The notes under the pieces are model-generated. The model searched no databases. It saw only the letters and a program-made list of their open reading frames with translations, and had not been told where the DNA came from. Of a DNA stretch of 64,000 bases, positions 20,344 to 30,356 are shown in pieces (positions within the stretch are counted from its first letter, which is position 1; every line of letters starts with the position of its first letter). Source of the DNA: Veillonella criceti (GTDB lineage Bacteria > Bacillota > Negativicutes > Veillonellales > Veillonellaceae); the NCBI RefSeq assembly GCF_900460315.1, contig NZ_UHIO01000001.1:837501-901500 (forward strand), in the 5' to 3' direction. A program made the translations under genes and the position numbers.

Positions 20344-22512
20344 TCAATGCAAAGTAGCTCGCTTCAATCGTAAGGAATTACTTACAACCGCTACCGAACT
20401 AAAAGCCATAGCCGTGCCAGCTACGATAGGTGTCAAAAGACCAACGGCAGCTAAAGGAATACCAATACAGTTAAAAATTAAAGCCCAGAATAAATTTTGG
20501 CGAATATTCCCCATGGTCTTACGACTCAAGGTAACAGCTTGCACCAAAGTTTGTAAATCATTGCGAACTAATACAATATCAGCTGCTTCCACAGCAATGT
20601 CTGTACCATTACCAATAGCAAACCCAATATCAGCTAAGGTCAACGCCGGCGCATCATTAATACCATCACCAACCATACCCACAACTTTGCCAGACTTCCG
20701 AAGTTCATCAATTTTGCCAGCCTTATCCTGCGGTAATACTTCTGCCATTACATGAGAAATACCGGCTTGATCAGCCATATATTGAGCTGTACGACGGTTA
20801 TCCCCAGTCAACATCCATACCTCGATGCCCCGCTGTTGTAATGTTTTAATAACAGCCGGCACTTCCGGACGAAGTTCATCTTCAACAGCCCACAAAGCTC
20901 TAATTACACCATCTACAGCTAATAAGGAGACAGACGCCCCTCGTTCTTCTTCTTGAAGTACGGCCTGAGCTATAGTTTCATTCATATACCCCAATGTGTC
21001 CATCCAACGACTATGACCTAATTGAACCATTTGACCAGCTACAACCGCTTCAAGCCCATGACCTGGTACTTCTTTAAAACTATCTACTGTCGGTAAAACA
21101 CCATTACCTAATTCCTGAGATCCATAAGCGGCCATAGCCTTAGCTATAGGATGAGTCGTACAATTTTCTACGGCGGTCATAATGCCTGTATTCTCTTTAG
21201 CCTCACCATTAAATTGAATCGTCTTACTTACTGTCAAAATACCTTTAGTTAACGTTCCCGTTTTATCTAAGACTAAAGCATTTAACTTACCGGCCCGTTC
21301 TAAAAATTCCGCACTTTTTATCAAAATACCATGTTCAGCCCCTAACCCAGAACCTACCATGATTGATGTTGGTGTTGCTAGCCCCAAGGCGCACGGACAA
21401 GCAATAACAAGGACGGCTGTACCATGCATAAGCGCTACACCCCAAGTGGCCTCAAAACCAAAGTACCAAACTAAAGCGGTCAGAATGGCAAGACCAATAA
21501 CGGTAGGCACAAAATAGGCCGCCACTACATCAGCCACTCGCTGAATAGATGCTTTAGAGGTTTGAGCCGCTTCCACGACTTTAATAATTTGCGATAACAT
21601 CGTATCTGAACCAATTTTTTCAGCACGCATGGTAAAAATACCAGTTTCATTCACCGTGGCCCCAATCACTTCGCTATCAACCGTTTTCTCTACCGGTAAA
21701 CTTTCACCTGTTAGCATAGCTTCATTAACGGCCGATTGTCCTTCTAAAATGACACCATCTACAGGAATCTTTTCACCAGCTCGCACTTGCAGTACATCAC
21801 CGACTACGACTTCAGCCGTAGGAATATCAACCCACTGACCATCTCGTTGCACATGCGCTACACTAGGTTGTAAATTCATAAGTTTTTCAAGGGCTTCGGA
21901 CGTCCGCCCCTTAGCTACTTCTTCTAATACTTTACCGAGTAAAATAAAGGTAATCAACCATGCCGAAGTTTCAAAATACATGTCATGACTGCCAATATAC
22001 ATATTGTAAATACTAAATACATAAGCTACTGTCGTTCCCAAGGCTACGAGTACATCCATCGTCAAGGAACCACCTTTAATAGCGCCCCATGCCCCTTGAT
22101 AGAACACAAGACCAGGGCCAAACTGTGCAATGGTAGCCAAGATTAACTCTACCCAATGAGGCAACATAGGCCAACCAAATGCATGATGACCTACCATACT
22201 AGCCATCATAGGTACTGCCATAATAGCCGCTATAATCATGCGATATAATTGAGGTTTATAATTTACTTTTTCTAATTTATGAGGTCCTGAAGCGGCTAAA
22301 GACGCCCCAAAGCCAATCCCGGTTATAGCATTAACAACATCTTCAGAGGTTACTGTACTATCATCAGTATACGTTACGCTACCTTTACGAGTTAATAAAT
22401 TAACTTTTACATCAGCTACCCCCTCCAAACGACTCACCACTTTTTCAACCCGAGCTACACAAGCCGCACAATGCATCCCTGTAATATCAAATTCATTACT
22501 TCGACTACTCAC
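20344..22512 (-). CDS. copA: Copper-translocating P-type ATPase
   Basis: P1B-type ATPase that exports Cu(I) across the inner membrane. About 722 residues. One N-terminal metal-binding domain (GMHCAAC) rather than the two found in some CopA. Then membrane helices, the TGES actuator loop, the CPC metal site (ACPCALGLA), the phosphorylation site [17 protein letters not shown] and [20 protein letters not shown] at 22521 lies one base from the GAAGGA ribosome site, too close; a second in-frame GTG at 22512 is ten bases away and is preferred. Downstream of csoR and probably cotranscribed. Confidence 0.95.
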   Translation of the reverse strand: MSSRSNEFDITGMHCAACVARVEKVVSRLEGVADVKVNLLTRKGSVTYTDDSTVTSEDVVNAITGIGFGASLAASGPHKLEKVNYKPQLYRMIIAAIMAVPMMASMVGHHAFGWPMLPHWVELILATIAQFGPGLVFYQGAWGAIKGGSLTMDVLVALGTTVAYVFSIYNMYIGSHDMYFETSAWLITFILLGKVLEEVAKGRTSEALEKLMNLQPSVAHVQRDGQWVDIPTAEVVVGDVLQVRAGEKIPVDGVILEGQSAVNEAMLTGESLPVEKTVDSEVIGATVNETGIFTMRAEKIGSDTMLSQIIKVVEAAQTSKASIQRVADVVAAYFVPTVIGLAILTALVWYFGFEATWGVALMHGTAVLVIACPCALGLATPTSIMVGSGLGAEHGILIKSAEFLERAGKLNALVLDKTGTLTKGILTVSKTIQFNGEAKENTGIMTAVENCTTHPIAKAMAAYGSQELGNGVLPTVDSFKEVPGHGLEAVVAGQMVQLGHSRWMDTLGYMNETIAQAVLQEEERGASVSLLAVDGVIRALWAVEDELRPEVPAVIKTLQQRGIEVWMLTGDNRRTAQYMADQAGISHVMAEVLPQDKAGKIDELRKSGKVVGMVGDGINDAPALTLADIGFAIGNGTDIAVEAADIVLVRNDLQTLVQAVTLSRKTMGNIRQNLFWALIFNCIGIPLAAVGLLTPIVAGTAMAFSSVAVVSNSLRLKRATLH

Positions 22513-22657
22513 AACAATCACGTCCTTCTCATCGATTTTACACTTACTACTAACGCTAATCCTATATAAGTCTAGGTAATACCAATTCGTTTCATTTTAT
22601 TATCTGTTGTATTGTTTAAATACATAACTACCATTTTATAAACAATAATCGCCATAA

Positions 22658-22927
22658 TTATTTATGTAACGATTTATACACACCCATTAATTCTGTAATA
22701 GCATCATCTTCTTTACCTTTTTTTATAGCTTCTACAACACAAGAACGGGAATGACTTTCTAACATAATAAGCCCTACCTGATATAAAGCAGCTCGTACGG
22801 CCCCAATTTGTTGCAATACTTCTACACAATAGCGATGATCATCAATCATCTTTTCAATACCTTCTACTTGCCCTTTAATTCGACGTAAACGACGACTTAA
22901 TTTATCTATTTCCATATCATTTAACAT
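22658..22927 (-). CDS. csoR: CsoR-family copper-sensing repressor
   Basis: All-helical repressor of 89 residues that releases DNA on binding Cu(I). The C-H-C metal ligands are present: C34 (RYCVEVL), H59 and C63 (ESHSRSC). Starts with LSRRLRRIKGQVEGIEKMI, the family signature. First gene before copA; its promoter carries a CsoR-like palindrome, so self-regulation is very likely. Confidence 0.94.
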   Translation of the reverse strand: MLNDMEIDKLSRRLRRIKGQVEGIEKMIDDHRYCVEVLQQIGAVRAALYQVGLIMLESHSRSCVVEAIKKGKEDDAITELMGVYKSLHK

Positions 22928-22947
22928 AGGTAACTCCTTTTCTTAAC

Positions 22948-22968
22948 AAATACCCCCAGGGAGTATTT
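22948..22968. promoter_or_regulatory. CsoR-type operator
   Basis: Dyad AAATACCCCC-A-GGGAGTATTT, nine of ten positions mirrored, with the GC-rich core flanked by AT that typifies CsoR sites. It lies just downstream of the csoR -10, where bound repressor would block the polymerase. A matching half site (AGGGGGTATT, 23011-23020) sits at the other side of the promoter. Confidence 0.7.
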
Positions 22969-22980
22969 TAACTATCTATT

Positions 22981-23009
22981 ATGTTAAACCTTCTCAGTAA
23001 GAACGTCAA
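22981..23009 (-). promoter_or_regulatory. Promoter of csoR-copA
   Basis: Minus strand TTGACG (23004-23009), 17-base spacer, TAACAT (22981-22986). Flanked by CsoR-like sequences on both sides. Confidence 0.6.
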
Positions 23010-23177
23010 CAAGGGGGTATTGTGTATTTCTAAAAAATTACGTATCATAAAGTAAAGCTACTATCTATCTAATATCGCAGAGAAAGACTGTAGCCAATAG
23101 CTGTTACCAACTATACACTAATTTCTATTGATAAACTCTATCAATAGAATACTCATATATTTTAACAGGGGGTATCC

Positions 23178-23819
23178 ATGGAATCCTATATAACTATCAG
23201 CGAAGAGCATCGCATCGAATATATTGTAGAAAAATCGCGTTTTATTGCTACCGCCATTCCCTGCACAACTGAAGTAGAAGCGCAAGCTGCTATAGCGCGT
23301 ATCACTAAAGAATTTTGGGATGCTACTCATAATTGTACTGCCTATGCCTTAGGACCACGCCAAGAACAACAACGCTCTTCTGATAATGGTGAACCTTCAG
23401 GCACAGCTGGTAAACCGATGCTAGAAGTACTAAAAAAGACGGGAATTACAAATACCCTCATTGTCGTGACACGATACTTTGGTGGTATCAAATTAGGCGC
23501 TGGTGGACTGATTAGAGCCTATTCCCATAGTGCTGCCGAAGTCATCCATAATGCACCTAAAACATTACATGCACCTCGACAACTCGTTGCTATTACCATC
23601 GACTATGGCCTATATGGTGCCGTAGAACGTTATTTACAGGATGAAAATTATTACTATGAAACTAATTTTACCGACACCGTCACTATCACTATATATGTTG
23701 AACCAAAACGCTTAACACAACTAGAAACGAGGCTAGCCAATTTAACTAGCGGCCAGCATAACTGGACTCTTTTAGACGAAAAATTGGTGGCCCTCCCCTA
23801 TACTGATACATCTAATTAA
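23178..23819 (+). CDS. YigZ/IMPACT family protein
   Basis: 213 residues. N-terminal UPF0029 domain with KSRFIATAIPC, DATHNCTAYALG, SSDNGEPSGTAGKPMLEVL and VTRYFGGIKLGAGGLIRAYS, followed by a C-terminal DUF1949 ferredoxin-like domain. The eukaryotic relative IMPACT regulates translation through GCN1; bacterial function is uncertain. The AGGGGGTATCC before the ATG serves as ribosome site. Confidence 0.92.
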   Translation: MESYITISEEHRIEYIVEKSRFIATAIPCTTEVEAQAAIARITKEFWDATHNCTAYALGPRQEQQRSSDNGEPSGTAGKPMLEVLKKTGITNTLIVVTRYFGGIKLGAGGLIRAYSHSAAEVIHNAPKTLHAPRQLVAITIDYGLYGAVERYLQDENYYYETNFTDTVTITIYVEPKRLTQLETRLANLTSGQHNWTLLDEKLVALPYTDTSN

Positions 23820-23919
23820 TGTCTTTTATAAATCAGTTCATATTTGACTTATTTAAATAAGTACTTCACAAGTTAGCTCTTAAGAGGTATTACAATTCGC
23901 ATTTATACCTACTGGGGTA

Positions 23920-23948
23920 ATGACAAATAACGCATCCCATAGTACAAT
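23920..23948 (+). promoter_or_regulatory. Promoter of the LysR gene
   Basis: ATGACA (23920-23925), 17-base spacer, TACAAT (23943-23948). A perfect 14-base palindrome ATTGTCATGACAAT follows at 23986-23999 inside the leader and could bind the regulator itself. Confidence 0.45.
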
Positions 23949-24027
23949 ATAGTAAATAAATAATAAAGTAGTACGCCCACACTACATTGTCATGACAATC
24001 TTACTTGTATAGACAGGGAGGATTCTC

Positions 24028-24918
24028 ATGGACACATCATACTATTACAATTTTATTATTCTCGTTCAAACTGGCAATATGACTCAAGCAGCTAATATTT
24101 TACACATCACACAACCTGCTTTGAGTAAACAACTCAAATACTTAGAAGCCGAGTTTGGTACGCCCCTCTTGCATATAAAACGCGGTCAACGAGGGGCTAA
24201 TTTTCGTCTCACTGAAGCAGGTCGTATATTCTATGAAAAAGCACAACAATTATGTGCCATTGAAGAAGCCACTTATGCGGATGTGAAACGTTTAAATTCT
24301 ACAGTTGAAGGTACACTGCGAATTAGTTCGTCAGCCTCCCGTTCAACAGGCTTAATACAACAATATTTGCAAGACTTTTCCCATAAATATCCATCCGTGC
24401 ATTATGAGGTCTACGAAGGGCTTATGAGTGATGTAACCGAATCCCTATTAAACGGCCGTGCTGAAATCGGCTTATGTAACTCTCAAATGGTCGATACAAA
24501 CCGATTCGACATTCTCTTTACCCAACCAGAATCACTATATGCAGTCTTCCGTAATGATGTATTTTGGAATACCCAAGAAAAAGAAACTCTCACTTGGGAT
24601 GAAATTGCACGTTGCCCCCTCAGTTTATCTGGTGGTTCTGTGCGAATGCTCATGCAAAGCGCCAGTCGTCTGTTTAATAACTTAAATGTAATCTCTGTAA
24701 CAACGACAAAAAGCTCAGCCATTGAATGGGCTCAACTTGGCCGTACGGTGGCTATCATCCCTATGGATTTACAAGAGAAAGTGCATGGACGTAAAATGAC
24801 ACGCATTCGCTTACCAGAATTAGCTACAGGTTTTCATAAAAGTTTTATTACTATTAAAGGCCATAGTCCATCCCTAGTAGCCAAACAATTCTTAGAATTT
24901 TATCAAGGTATCATGTAA
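24028..24918 (+). CDS. LysR-family transcriptional regulator
   Basis: 296 residues. N-terminal winged helix-turn-helix (about 1-60): NMTQAANILHITQPALSKQLKYLEAEFGTPLL. The rest is a substrate-binding fold with LRISSSASRSTGLIQQYL and ARCPLSLSGGSVRMLMQ segments. The usual LysR target is a neighbouring divergent gene, but both neighbours here face the same way, so the target is not obvious. Confidence 0.92.
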   Translation: MDTSYYYNFIILVQTGNMTQAANILHITQPALSKQLKYLEAEFGTPLLHIKRGQRGANFRLTEAGRIFYEKAQQLCAIEEATYADVKRLNSTVEGTLRISSSASRSTGLIQQYLQDFSHKYPSVHYEVYEGLMSDVTESLLNGRAEIGLCNSQMVDTNRFDILFTQPESLYAVFRNDVFWNTQEKETLTWDEIARCPLSLSGGSVRMLMQSASRLFNNLNVISVTTTKSSAIEWAQLGRTVAIIPMDLQEKVHGRKMTRIRLPELATGFHKSFITIKGHSPSLVAKQFLEFYQGIM

Positions 24919-24935
24919 TTTTTACATCTAAAAAA

Positions 24936-24964
24936 TTGAATGTTATGCAATTATATGGTATACT
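24936..24964 (+). promoter_or_regulatory. Promoter of the glutaredoxin-like gene
   Basis: TTGAAT (24936-24941), 17-base spacer ending TGG, TATACT (24959-24964), so both -35 and extended -10 elements. A small hairpin (TAGTGGT/ACCACTA) lies right after the predicted start. Confidence 0.6.
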
Positions 24965-25036
24965 AACTATAGTGGTAGTTGTAACCACTACCCTTTCATT
25001 ATGATTATATTAATACTATGTAAAGGATGAATAACT

Positions 25037-25312
25037 ATGAAAGAAATTTTAGGTTTCCATTTAAACGGTTGTCCTTATTGCAAAAATGCATTTAAAGCTA
25101 TTGAAGAATTAAAAGCTGAAAATCCAGCCTACGGCAATATTAAAATTAATTGGGTTGAAGATCAAGACGCACACGAATTATTCAAAACACATCCTTATGA
25201 ATACTATCCAAATCTTTGGTTTGATTTAGACAAACAATATGAAGCTAAACCTGGCGAAAGCTATGAGGAAACAAAACAATTAATTAAAGCTGTCTTTGAC
25301 AAAGCTTTATAA
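25037..25312 (+). CDS. Glutaredoxin-like protein
   Basis: 91 residues with a classic CPYC redox motif after an N-terminal strand (GFHLNGCPYCKNAF), thioredoxin-fold spacing and a YYPNLWFDL strand where the cis-proline loop falls. Probably a small cytosolic thiol reductase. A single-gene unit between its own promoter and a bidirectional terminator. Confidence 0.85.
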   Translation: MKEILGFHLNGCPYCKNAFKAIEELKAENPAYGNIKINWVEDQDAHELFKTHPYEYYPNLWFDLDKQYEAKPGESYEETKQLIKAVFDKAL

Positions 25313-25326
25313 TAGGGAAAATAAAT

Positions 25327-25372
25327 AAAAAGCTATCACACCGATTGAATATCGGATAGTGATAGCTTTTTT
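25327..25372. terminator. Bidirectional terminator
   Basis: AGCTATCAC pairs with GTGATAGCT with an inner CCGAT/ATCGG stem and A and T runs at the two ends. It serves the converging glutaredoxin-like and permease genes. Confidence 0.85.
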
Positions 25373-25374
25373 AT

Positions 25375-26760
25375 TTACGAAATTTCTTTTTTCAATTCAT
25401 AAATTAGTAATAATAGAATAAACCATACTGGCGTTACAAATAAAGCAACACGAGTGGCCGGATTAAAGGCTAGTGTAACAATAACAAAAGCAAAGAACGC
25501 CAATACTGCATAATTCAAAATTGGAAATAATGGCATTTTAAACGTACTCTTAATGGCCAAATCAGGCCGTGCCTTAACAAATTTCATATGGCATATGGTA
25601 ATAATGCCCCAGATATAAAGAAAACAAAAAGTGGCCACACTTGTAATAATAACGAAAACCCCTTCAGCAATCACATATTGTAAGGCTACCACTAAGCATA
25701 TAACTAAAACAGATAAAAAGAGGGCGTTAGCCGGAACTTGCTTATTGGTTAATATTTCTAACATACCAGGTGCATGACTTCGCTTAGCTAAAGAATACAG
25801 TAAACGACTTGTGCTAAACACACCACTATTACAAGCAGACGCTGCCGATGTCAATACTACGAAATTTACAATAGAGGCGGCCCCTACAATCCCTACGGCT
25901 AAAAATACTTCCACAAAAGGACTTCTATCAGGGTTCACTGAATCCCAAGGAAAAATACTCATAATAATCCCTAAAGCCCCCACGTAAAAAAGAATAATGC
26001 GAATAGGGATACTATTAATTGATTGAGGGATAACTTTTTTAGGATTCTCTGTCTCCCCCGCCGTCAAGCCTACCAATTCAATACCAGCAAAAGCAAATAC
26101 AACCATTTGAAATGATTGAATAAATCCGTTAACACCTTGAGGAAACCAGCCACCATGACTCCATAAATTACTAAAACTAGCGACGCCCACTGAAGTAGGA
26201 TATCCTGTAAAAATAAAATAAGCGCCTAAACCTATTAAGGCCAAAATAGCAACCACTTTAATACAAGCAAACCAAAATTCTAATTCGCCAAATAATTTAA
26301 CAGTCAATAAATTCATCAATAATAAAATGAACAAAGTAACTAAACTGGGAATCCATGCTTCAATATTGGGGAACCAATATTTCACATAAATCCCCACAGC
26401 TGTTATGTCAGCCATTGCCACTGAAATCCAACAAAACCAGTACGTCCAACCTGTAACAAAGGCTGCCTTTTCTCCCATATAGTCTTGAACAAACTCAATA
26501 AATGTATGATAATTCGTATTTGATAAAAGCAATTCCCCTAAAGCTCGCATCATCAAAAAACAAATACCGCCCGTAATTATATAAGCAAATAATATGGACG
26601 GACCAGCTAATGCAATAGAATGACCAGATCCTAAAAATAAACCTGTACCAATAGCACCACCAATAGCAATGAGTTGTACATGACGATTTTTTAATCCTCT
26701 AGCCAGAGTTTGTTTTTCATTCGTATGCGAGCCTGGCACTGGTTCCAATTCTTGATTCAT
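25375..26760 (-). CDS. Amino acid permease (APC superfamily, AAT type)
   Basis: 461 residues with twelve hydrophobic helices. N-terminal GLKNRHVQLIAIGGAIGTGLFLGSG is the amino acid permease signature; FAFAGIELVGLTAGETENPKKVIP follows in the sixth helix region. Members take up amino acids such as GABA, D-alanine, proline or lysine by proton symport; the specificity cannot be assigned. Strong AGGAGG before the ATG and an extended -10 promoter upstream. Confidence 0.9.
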   Translation of the reverse strand: MNQELEPVPGSHTNEKQTLARGLKNRHVQLIAIGGAIGTGLFLGSGHSIALAGPSILFAYIITGGICFLMMRALGELLLSNTNYHTFIEFVQDYMGEKAAFVTGWTYWFCWISVAMADITAVGIYVKYWFPNIEAWIPSLVTLFILLLMNLLTVKLFGELEFWFACIKVVAILALIGLGAYFIFTGYPTSVGVASFSNLWSHGGWFPQGVNGFIQSFQMVVFAFAGIELVGLTAGETENPKKVIPQSINSIPIRIILFYVGALGIIMSIFPWDSVNPDRSPFVEVFLAVGIVGAASIVNFVVLTSAASACNSGVFSTSRLLYSLAKRSHAPGMLEILTNKQVPANALFLSVLVICLVVALQYVIAEGVFVIITSVATFCFLYIWGIITICHMKFVKARPDLAIKSTFKMPLFPILNYAVLAFFAFVIVTLAFNPATRVALFVTPVWFILLLLIYELKKEIS

Positions 26761-26804
26761 CGAAAATCTCGCCTCCTATCTACCTATACAAGTAATAATT
26801 ATTT

Positions 26805-26813
26805 ATTATATCA
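26805..26813 (-). promoter_or_regulatory. Extended -10 promoter of the permease gene
   Basis: TGA-TATAAT on the minus strand; no convincing -35. A TTGTATACATACAA near-palindrome at 26853-26866 lies upstream and resembles half of the abgT palindrome. Confidence 0.4.
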
Positions 26814-26903
26814 GTTTAAAGCCAATTTTTTCTATAGAAATCTCTAAAAATATTGTATACATACAAAAACTGTAGCTAAAATAACTGCTTCCAAGTATAT
26901 AAC

Positions 26904-26953
26904 TAAAACAACCTCTTCCAATTAGCTTATATAGAACTATCTGGAAGAGGTTA
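26904..26953 (-). terminator. Terminator of the DUF362 gene
   Basis: ACCTCTTCCA pairs with TGGAAGAGGT, then TTGTTTT on the minus strand, about 40 bases after the stop codon. Confidence 0.75.
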
Positions 26954-26990
26954 TTCAAAACTATATAACACTCAAATTTACTTTTATTAT

Positions 26991-28019
26991 TTAGTCAATA
27001 GAAATTAATTCATAGTTTTCATTGCCCATTTTCAAATCCCTCATAGCTTGCAACTGATGAAGACCATGGCGAGATTCGACTCGTTCTACTAAATCCTGCT
27101 TTTCATTAGCAGGCATAGACCATACTAAATCAATGCTTGCTTGATCTACAGCTAAAATATCAGTAGATGCTACAATACCAATATCAGAAATAGTGGGTTC
27201 CGCTGCCATAACACCAGCACAGTCACAATCTACTGACATGCGGCGCATTACATTTAAAAAGACAATGTGTTTACCAAAATAATCAACTATAGCTTTGCCT
27301 GAATCAGCCATCCGTTCCATTAAATGATCCTGCAGTGGCATTTCACCCCAAGCAGCGGCTTCCGGTGGCATAGGCCCTTCTAAATAGCCATGAACTTGTC
27401 GCTTACCCACTTGACCGGAAGCACAACCAATAGCAATATTCTTTAATGAGCCGCCAAAACCACCCATAGCATGTCCTTTAAAATGAGTTAATACCACCAA
27501 AGAATCATAGTCGGCTAAATGTTTACCCATGGCCACTTCTTGTAAATGTTTACCATTGCGAACTGGAAAATTCACATCTCCCTCTTCATCCAAAATATCA
27601 ACTGGACAAAAGTCAAAACCATTAACTTTCAACGTTTCACGATGGTCTGCTGTCGTATAACGATCGCCACCATACATAGTATTGGTTTCCACAATCACAC
27701 TATTGGGTATATGTCCTTGAAAAGCTTTTACCATATCACGAGGTAAAATATTAGGCCCATGTTTCTCGCCTGTATGTAATTTAATACCTACTTTGCCATA
27801 AATCCCTTCATTAATTCGATCATATAAAGCAATTAAATGTTCCGCATCAATATGCTTTGTAAAATATACTTTTGCTTTTGAAATACTATCATTTTGACTC
27901 ATAGTCACACCTCCTATATTAGACTTGGCCGTTGTCAATTTAGAAAAACTAGGCAACAATACGCCACCAGCTGCTATCCCCGCCATTTTAAAGAAATTAC
28001 GTCTCGATATCTTTCCCAT
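26991..28019 (-). CDS. DUF362 domain protein with Tat signal
   Basis: 342 residues. The N-terminus SRRNFFKMAGIAAGG is a twin-arginine signal, so the protein is probably folded in the cytoplasm and exported. The body is a DUF362 domain (KLHTGEKHGPNILPRDMV, HFKGHAMGGFGGSLKNIAIGCASG) with a cysteine pair (DCDCAG) that might hold iron-sulfur or metal. Function of the family is unknown. Single-gene unit. Confidence 0.85.
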   Translation of the reverse strand: MGKISRRNFFKMAGIAAGGVLLPSFSKLTTAKSNIGGVTMSQNDSISKAKVYFTKHIDAEHLIALYDRINEGIYGKVGIKLHTGEKHGPNILPRDMVKAFQGHIPNSVIVETNTMYGGDRYTTADHRETLKVNGFDFCPVDILDEEGDVNFPVRNGKHLQEVAMGKHLADYDSLVVLTHFKGHAMGGFGGSLKNIAIGCASGQVGKRQVHGYLEGPMPPEAAAWGEMPLQDHLMERMADSGKAIVDYFGKHIVFLNVMRRMSVDCDCAGVMAAEPTISDIGIVASTDILAVDQASIDLVWSMPANEKQDLVERVESRHGLHQLQAMRDLKMGNENYELISID

Positions 28020-28131
28020 TGTTCTCTCTCCTATAGTATACCTATCAAATGACTAAATTAAGTCTAATACCTCTAATAAAAATACTGTTTTATATAATTA
28101 GCATATACCTTAAAGTTGACTCTAAGTCAAT

Positions 28132-28178
28132 AAAAAAGAACCTAAAGTGGAATTTCTCTTCTACTTTAGGTTCTTTTA
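28132..28178 (-). terminator. Terminator downstream of thrS
   Basis: AGAACCTAAAGT pairs with ACTTTAGGTTCT, then a T run on the minus strand. It lies about 140 bases past the thrS stop, beyond the repeat array. Confidence 0.8.
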
Positions 28179-28243
28179 AGGTTATTATATATATCCAGTC
28201 ATAATACTATGTAATTGTAAAACAACATAAATACATATATTTA

Positions 28244-28332
28244 CTTAATTTGCAGTTTTTAGCTTATTTACTATTTTTAACTTATTTATAATTTTTAGCC
28301 TATTTACAGTTTTACTTATTTACGGTTTTTAA
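28244..28332 (-). repeat. Five tandem imperfect repeats of the thrS 3' end
   Basis: Five units of 15-19 bases (28244-28262, 28263-28280, 28281-28298, 28300-28314, 28315-28332) share the pattern CTTATTTA-nn-TTTTTA on the plus strand. The unit nearest the gene contains the last sense codons and the stop codon of thrS, so the array looks like a stepwise duplication of the gene's terminal codons. Confidence 0.75.
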
Positions 28333-30226
28333 CTTCTTCTAAAATGTTAGCCAAGAAGTCGTCCCATTTAACAGCTCCTTTTTCACCTTCAGAGCGGCTG
28401 CGAACCGCTACAGTACCTTCTTGTTCTTCTTTGTCCCCTACAACTAACATGTAAGGCACTTTTTCCATCTGTGCTTGACGAATCTTGTAGCCAATCTTTT
28501 CACTACGATCGTCTAATTCTACACGAATGTAAGATTTTTTGAAAGCATCACGTAATTTTTGCGCATATTCTACATGTTTTTCGCTAATAGGCAAGATTTT
28601 TACTTGTACTGGTGCCAACCAAGTTGGGAATGCCCCCGCATAATGCTCAATCAAGATACCGATGAAGCGTTCCATAGAACCGAAGCATGCACGGTGAATC
28701 ATGATTGGCTGATGTTTTTGACCATCTTCACCAATGTATTCCATTTGGAAGCGTTCAGGTAAGTTCATATCTAATTGGATAGTACCACACTGCCAAGTAC
28801 GACCAATAGAATCACGAATATGGAAGTCTAATTTAGGGCCATAGAAAGCGCCATCCCCTTCGTTAATTTGGTAAGGAATTTGTTTCTCTTCAATTGCTTC
28901 ACGAAGTGCATTAGTAGCCGATTCCCAAATAGCATCATCGCCCATTGCATTATCAGGTTTAGTACTCAATTCTACAGTATACGTTAAACCAAATTGACTA
29001 TAAATTCGGTCAAAAAGTTCAATGACTTTAATCAATTCAGCTTTAATCTGAGATGGCAACATGAATACATGCGCATCATCTTGTGTGAAACTACGTACAC
29101 GGAATAGACCATGCAACGCACCTGATAATTCATGACGATGTACAAGACCAAGCTCAGCCATACGAATTGGGAAGTCACGATAAGAATGCATATCATTTTG
29201 ATAAACCAAGATACTACCTGGGCAGTTCATTGGTTTAATTGCATAATCTTCTTCATCAATCATAGTTGTATACATATTTTCACGGTAATGGAACCAGTGA
29301 CCCGATTGTTCCCAAAGTTGACGATTCAAGATAATAGGCGTACGAACTTCTTCATAATCAAAGTCATGGTGTACTTCACGCCAGAAATTTTCTAATTCAT
29401 TGCGAAGCGCCATGCCTTTTGGTAAGAAGAATGGGAACCCAGGGCCTTGTTCTTTAATAACAAAGAGACCCAACTCTTTACCTAATTTACGATGATCACG
29501 ACGAGCTGCTTCTTCTAATAAATGTAAGTATTCTTCTAATTCTTCTTTCTTTTCAAAAGCAGTACCATAAATACGTTGTAACATTTTATTTTTTTCATCA
29601 CCACGCCAGTAAGCACCAGCTAAGCTCTGCAATTTGAAGGCTTTAACTTTACCAGTAGAAGCTACATGTGGACCGGCACAAAGATCAAGAAACTCCCCTT
29701 GACGATACATAGAGATTTCAGCATCAACTGGTAAATCTTCAATTAATTCTACTTTATATGCTTCATTCTTTTCTTTGAATAATTTAAGTGCTTCATCACG
29801 AGCAATCAATTCTTTTTCAATAGGGAAATTAGCTTTCACAATTTTCTGCATTTCTGCTTCAATTTTTGCTAAATCTTCTGGCACCAATACATGTTCCATA
29901 TCAATGTCATAATAGAAGCCATTTTCAATCGCTGGACCAATAGCAAGTTGTGCTTCTGGCCAAAGGCGTTTAATAGCCTGTGCCATAATATGAGACGCAC
30001 TATGGCGTAAAGTGTCTTTACCACCTTGCTGTTCAAATGTCAAAAAGCTAACATGAGAACCATCTTTTACGACTTCCCGTAAATCAGTTAACTCACCATC
30101 TACATCAGCGGCTAATACTTTCTTCGCTAAACTATTGGATAATTGTTTAACCGTTTCTCCTAAAGTAGTGCCCGCTGCATAAGAACGTTCACTGTTGTCA
30201 GGTAAAATAATTTTTACTTCACTCAT
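28316..30226 (-). CDS. thrS: Threonyl-tRNA synthetase
   Basis: Class II synthetase, 636 residues. Domains: TGS (1-62), editing domain (about 65-225) with HSASHIMAQA and the CAGPHV segment, catalytic core (about 245-535) with HRHELSGALHGLFRVRSFTQDD and MNCPGS, and the C-terminal anticodon-binding domain (about 540-636). A T-box leader upstream couples expression to uncharged tRNA-Thr. Confidence 0.98.
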   Translation of the reverse strand: MSEVKIILPDNSERSYAAGTTLGETVKQLSNSLAKKVLAADVDGELTDLREVVKDGSHVSFLTFEQQGGKDTLRHSASHIMAQAIKRLWPEAQLAIGPAIENGFYYDIDMEHVLVPEDLAKIEAEMQKIVKANFPIEKELIARDEALKLFKEKNEAYKVELIEDLPVDAEISMYRQGEFLDLCAGPHVASTGKVKAFKLQSLAGAYWRGDEKNKMLQRIYGTAFEKKEELEEYLHLLEEAARRDHRKLGKELGLFVIKEQGPGFPFFLPKGMALRNELENFWREVHHDFDYEEVRTPIILNRQLWEQSGHWFHYRENMYTTMIDEEDYAIKPMNCPGSILVYQNDMHSYRDFPIRMAELGLVHRHELSGALHGLFRVRSFTQDDAHVFMLPSQIKAELIKVIELFDRIYSQFGLTYTVELSTKPDNAMGDDAIWESATNALREAIEEKQIPYQINEGDGAFYGPKLDFHIRDSIGRTWQCGTIQLDMNLPERFQMEYIGEDGQKHQPIMIHRACFGSMERFIGILIEHYAGAFPTWLAPVQVKILPISEKHVEYAQKLRDAFKKSYIRVELDDRSEKIGYKIRQAQMEKVPYMLVVGDKEEQEGTVAVRSRSEGEKGAVKWDDFLANILEEVKNRK

Positions 30227-30356
30227 GGGGATTCCTCCTTAGAAATCAGCTACACCGGCGGGACACGTTGTAACTCACATTATATACATTACTTAATTCC
30301 AAATCCTGCCTACTAAAGAGCTAACGCTTCACTTAATAGGCTTTGACTCAAACATC

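Noticed and set aside
23166-23177. Third CsoR site upstream of the YigZ gene
   Set aside because: The GGGGGTAT there is at ribosome-site distance from the ATG and has no mirrored half.
28244-28332. CRISPR array
   Set aside because: The units are adjacent without unique spacers, vary in length and derive from the end of thrS. No cas gene is present.
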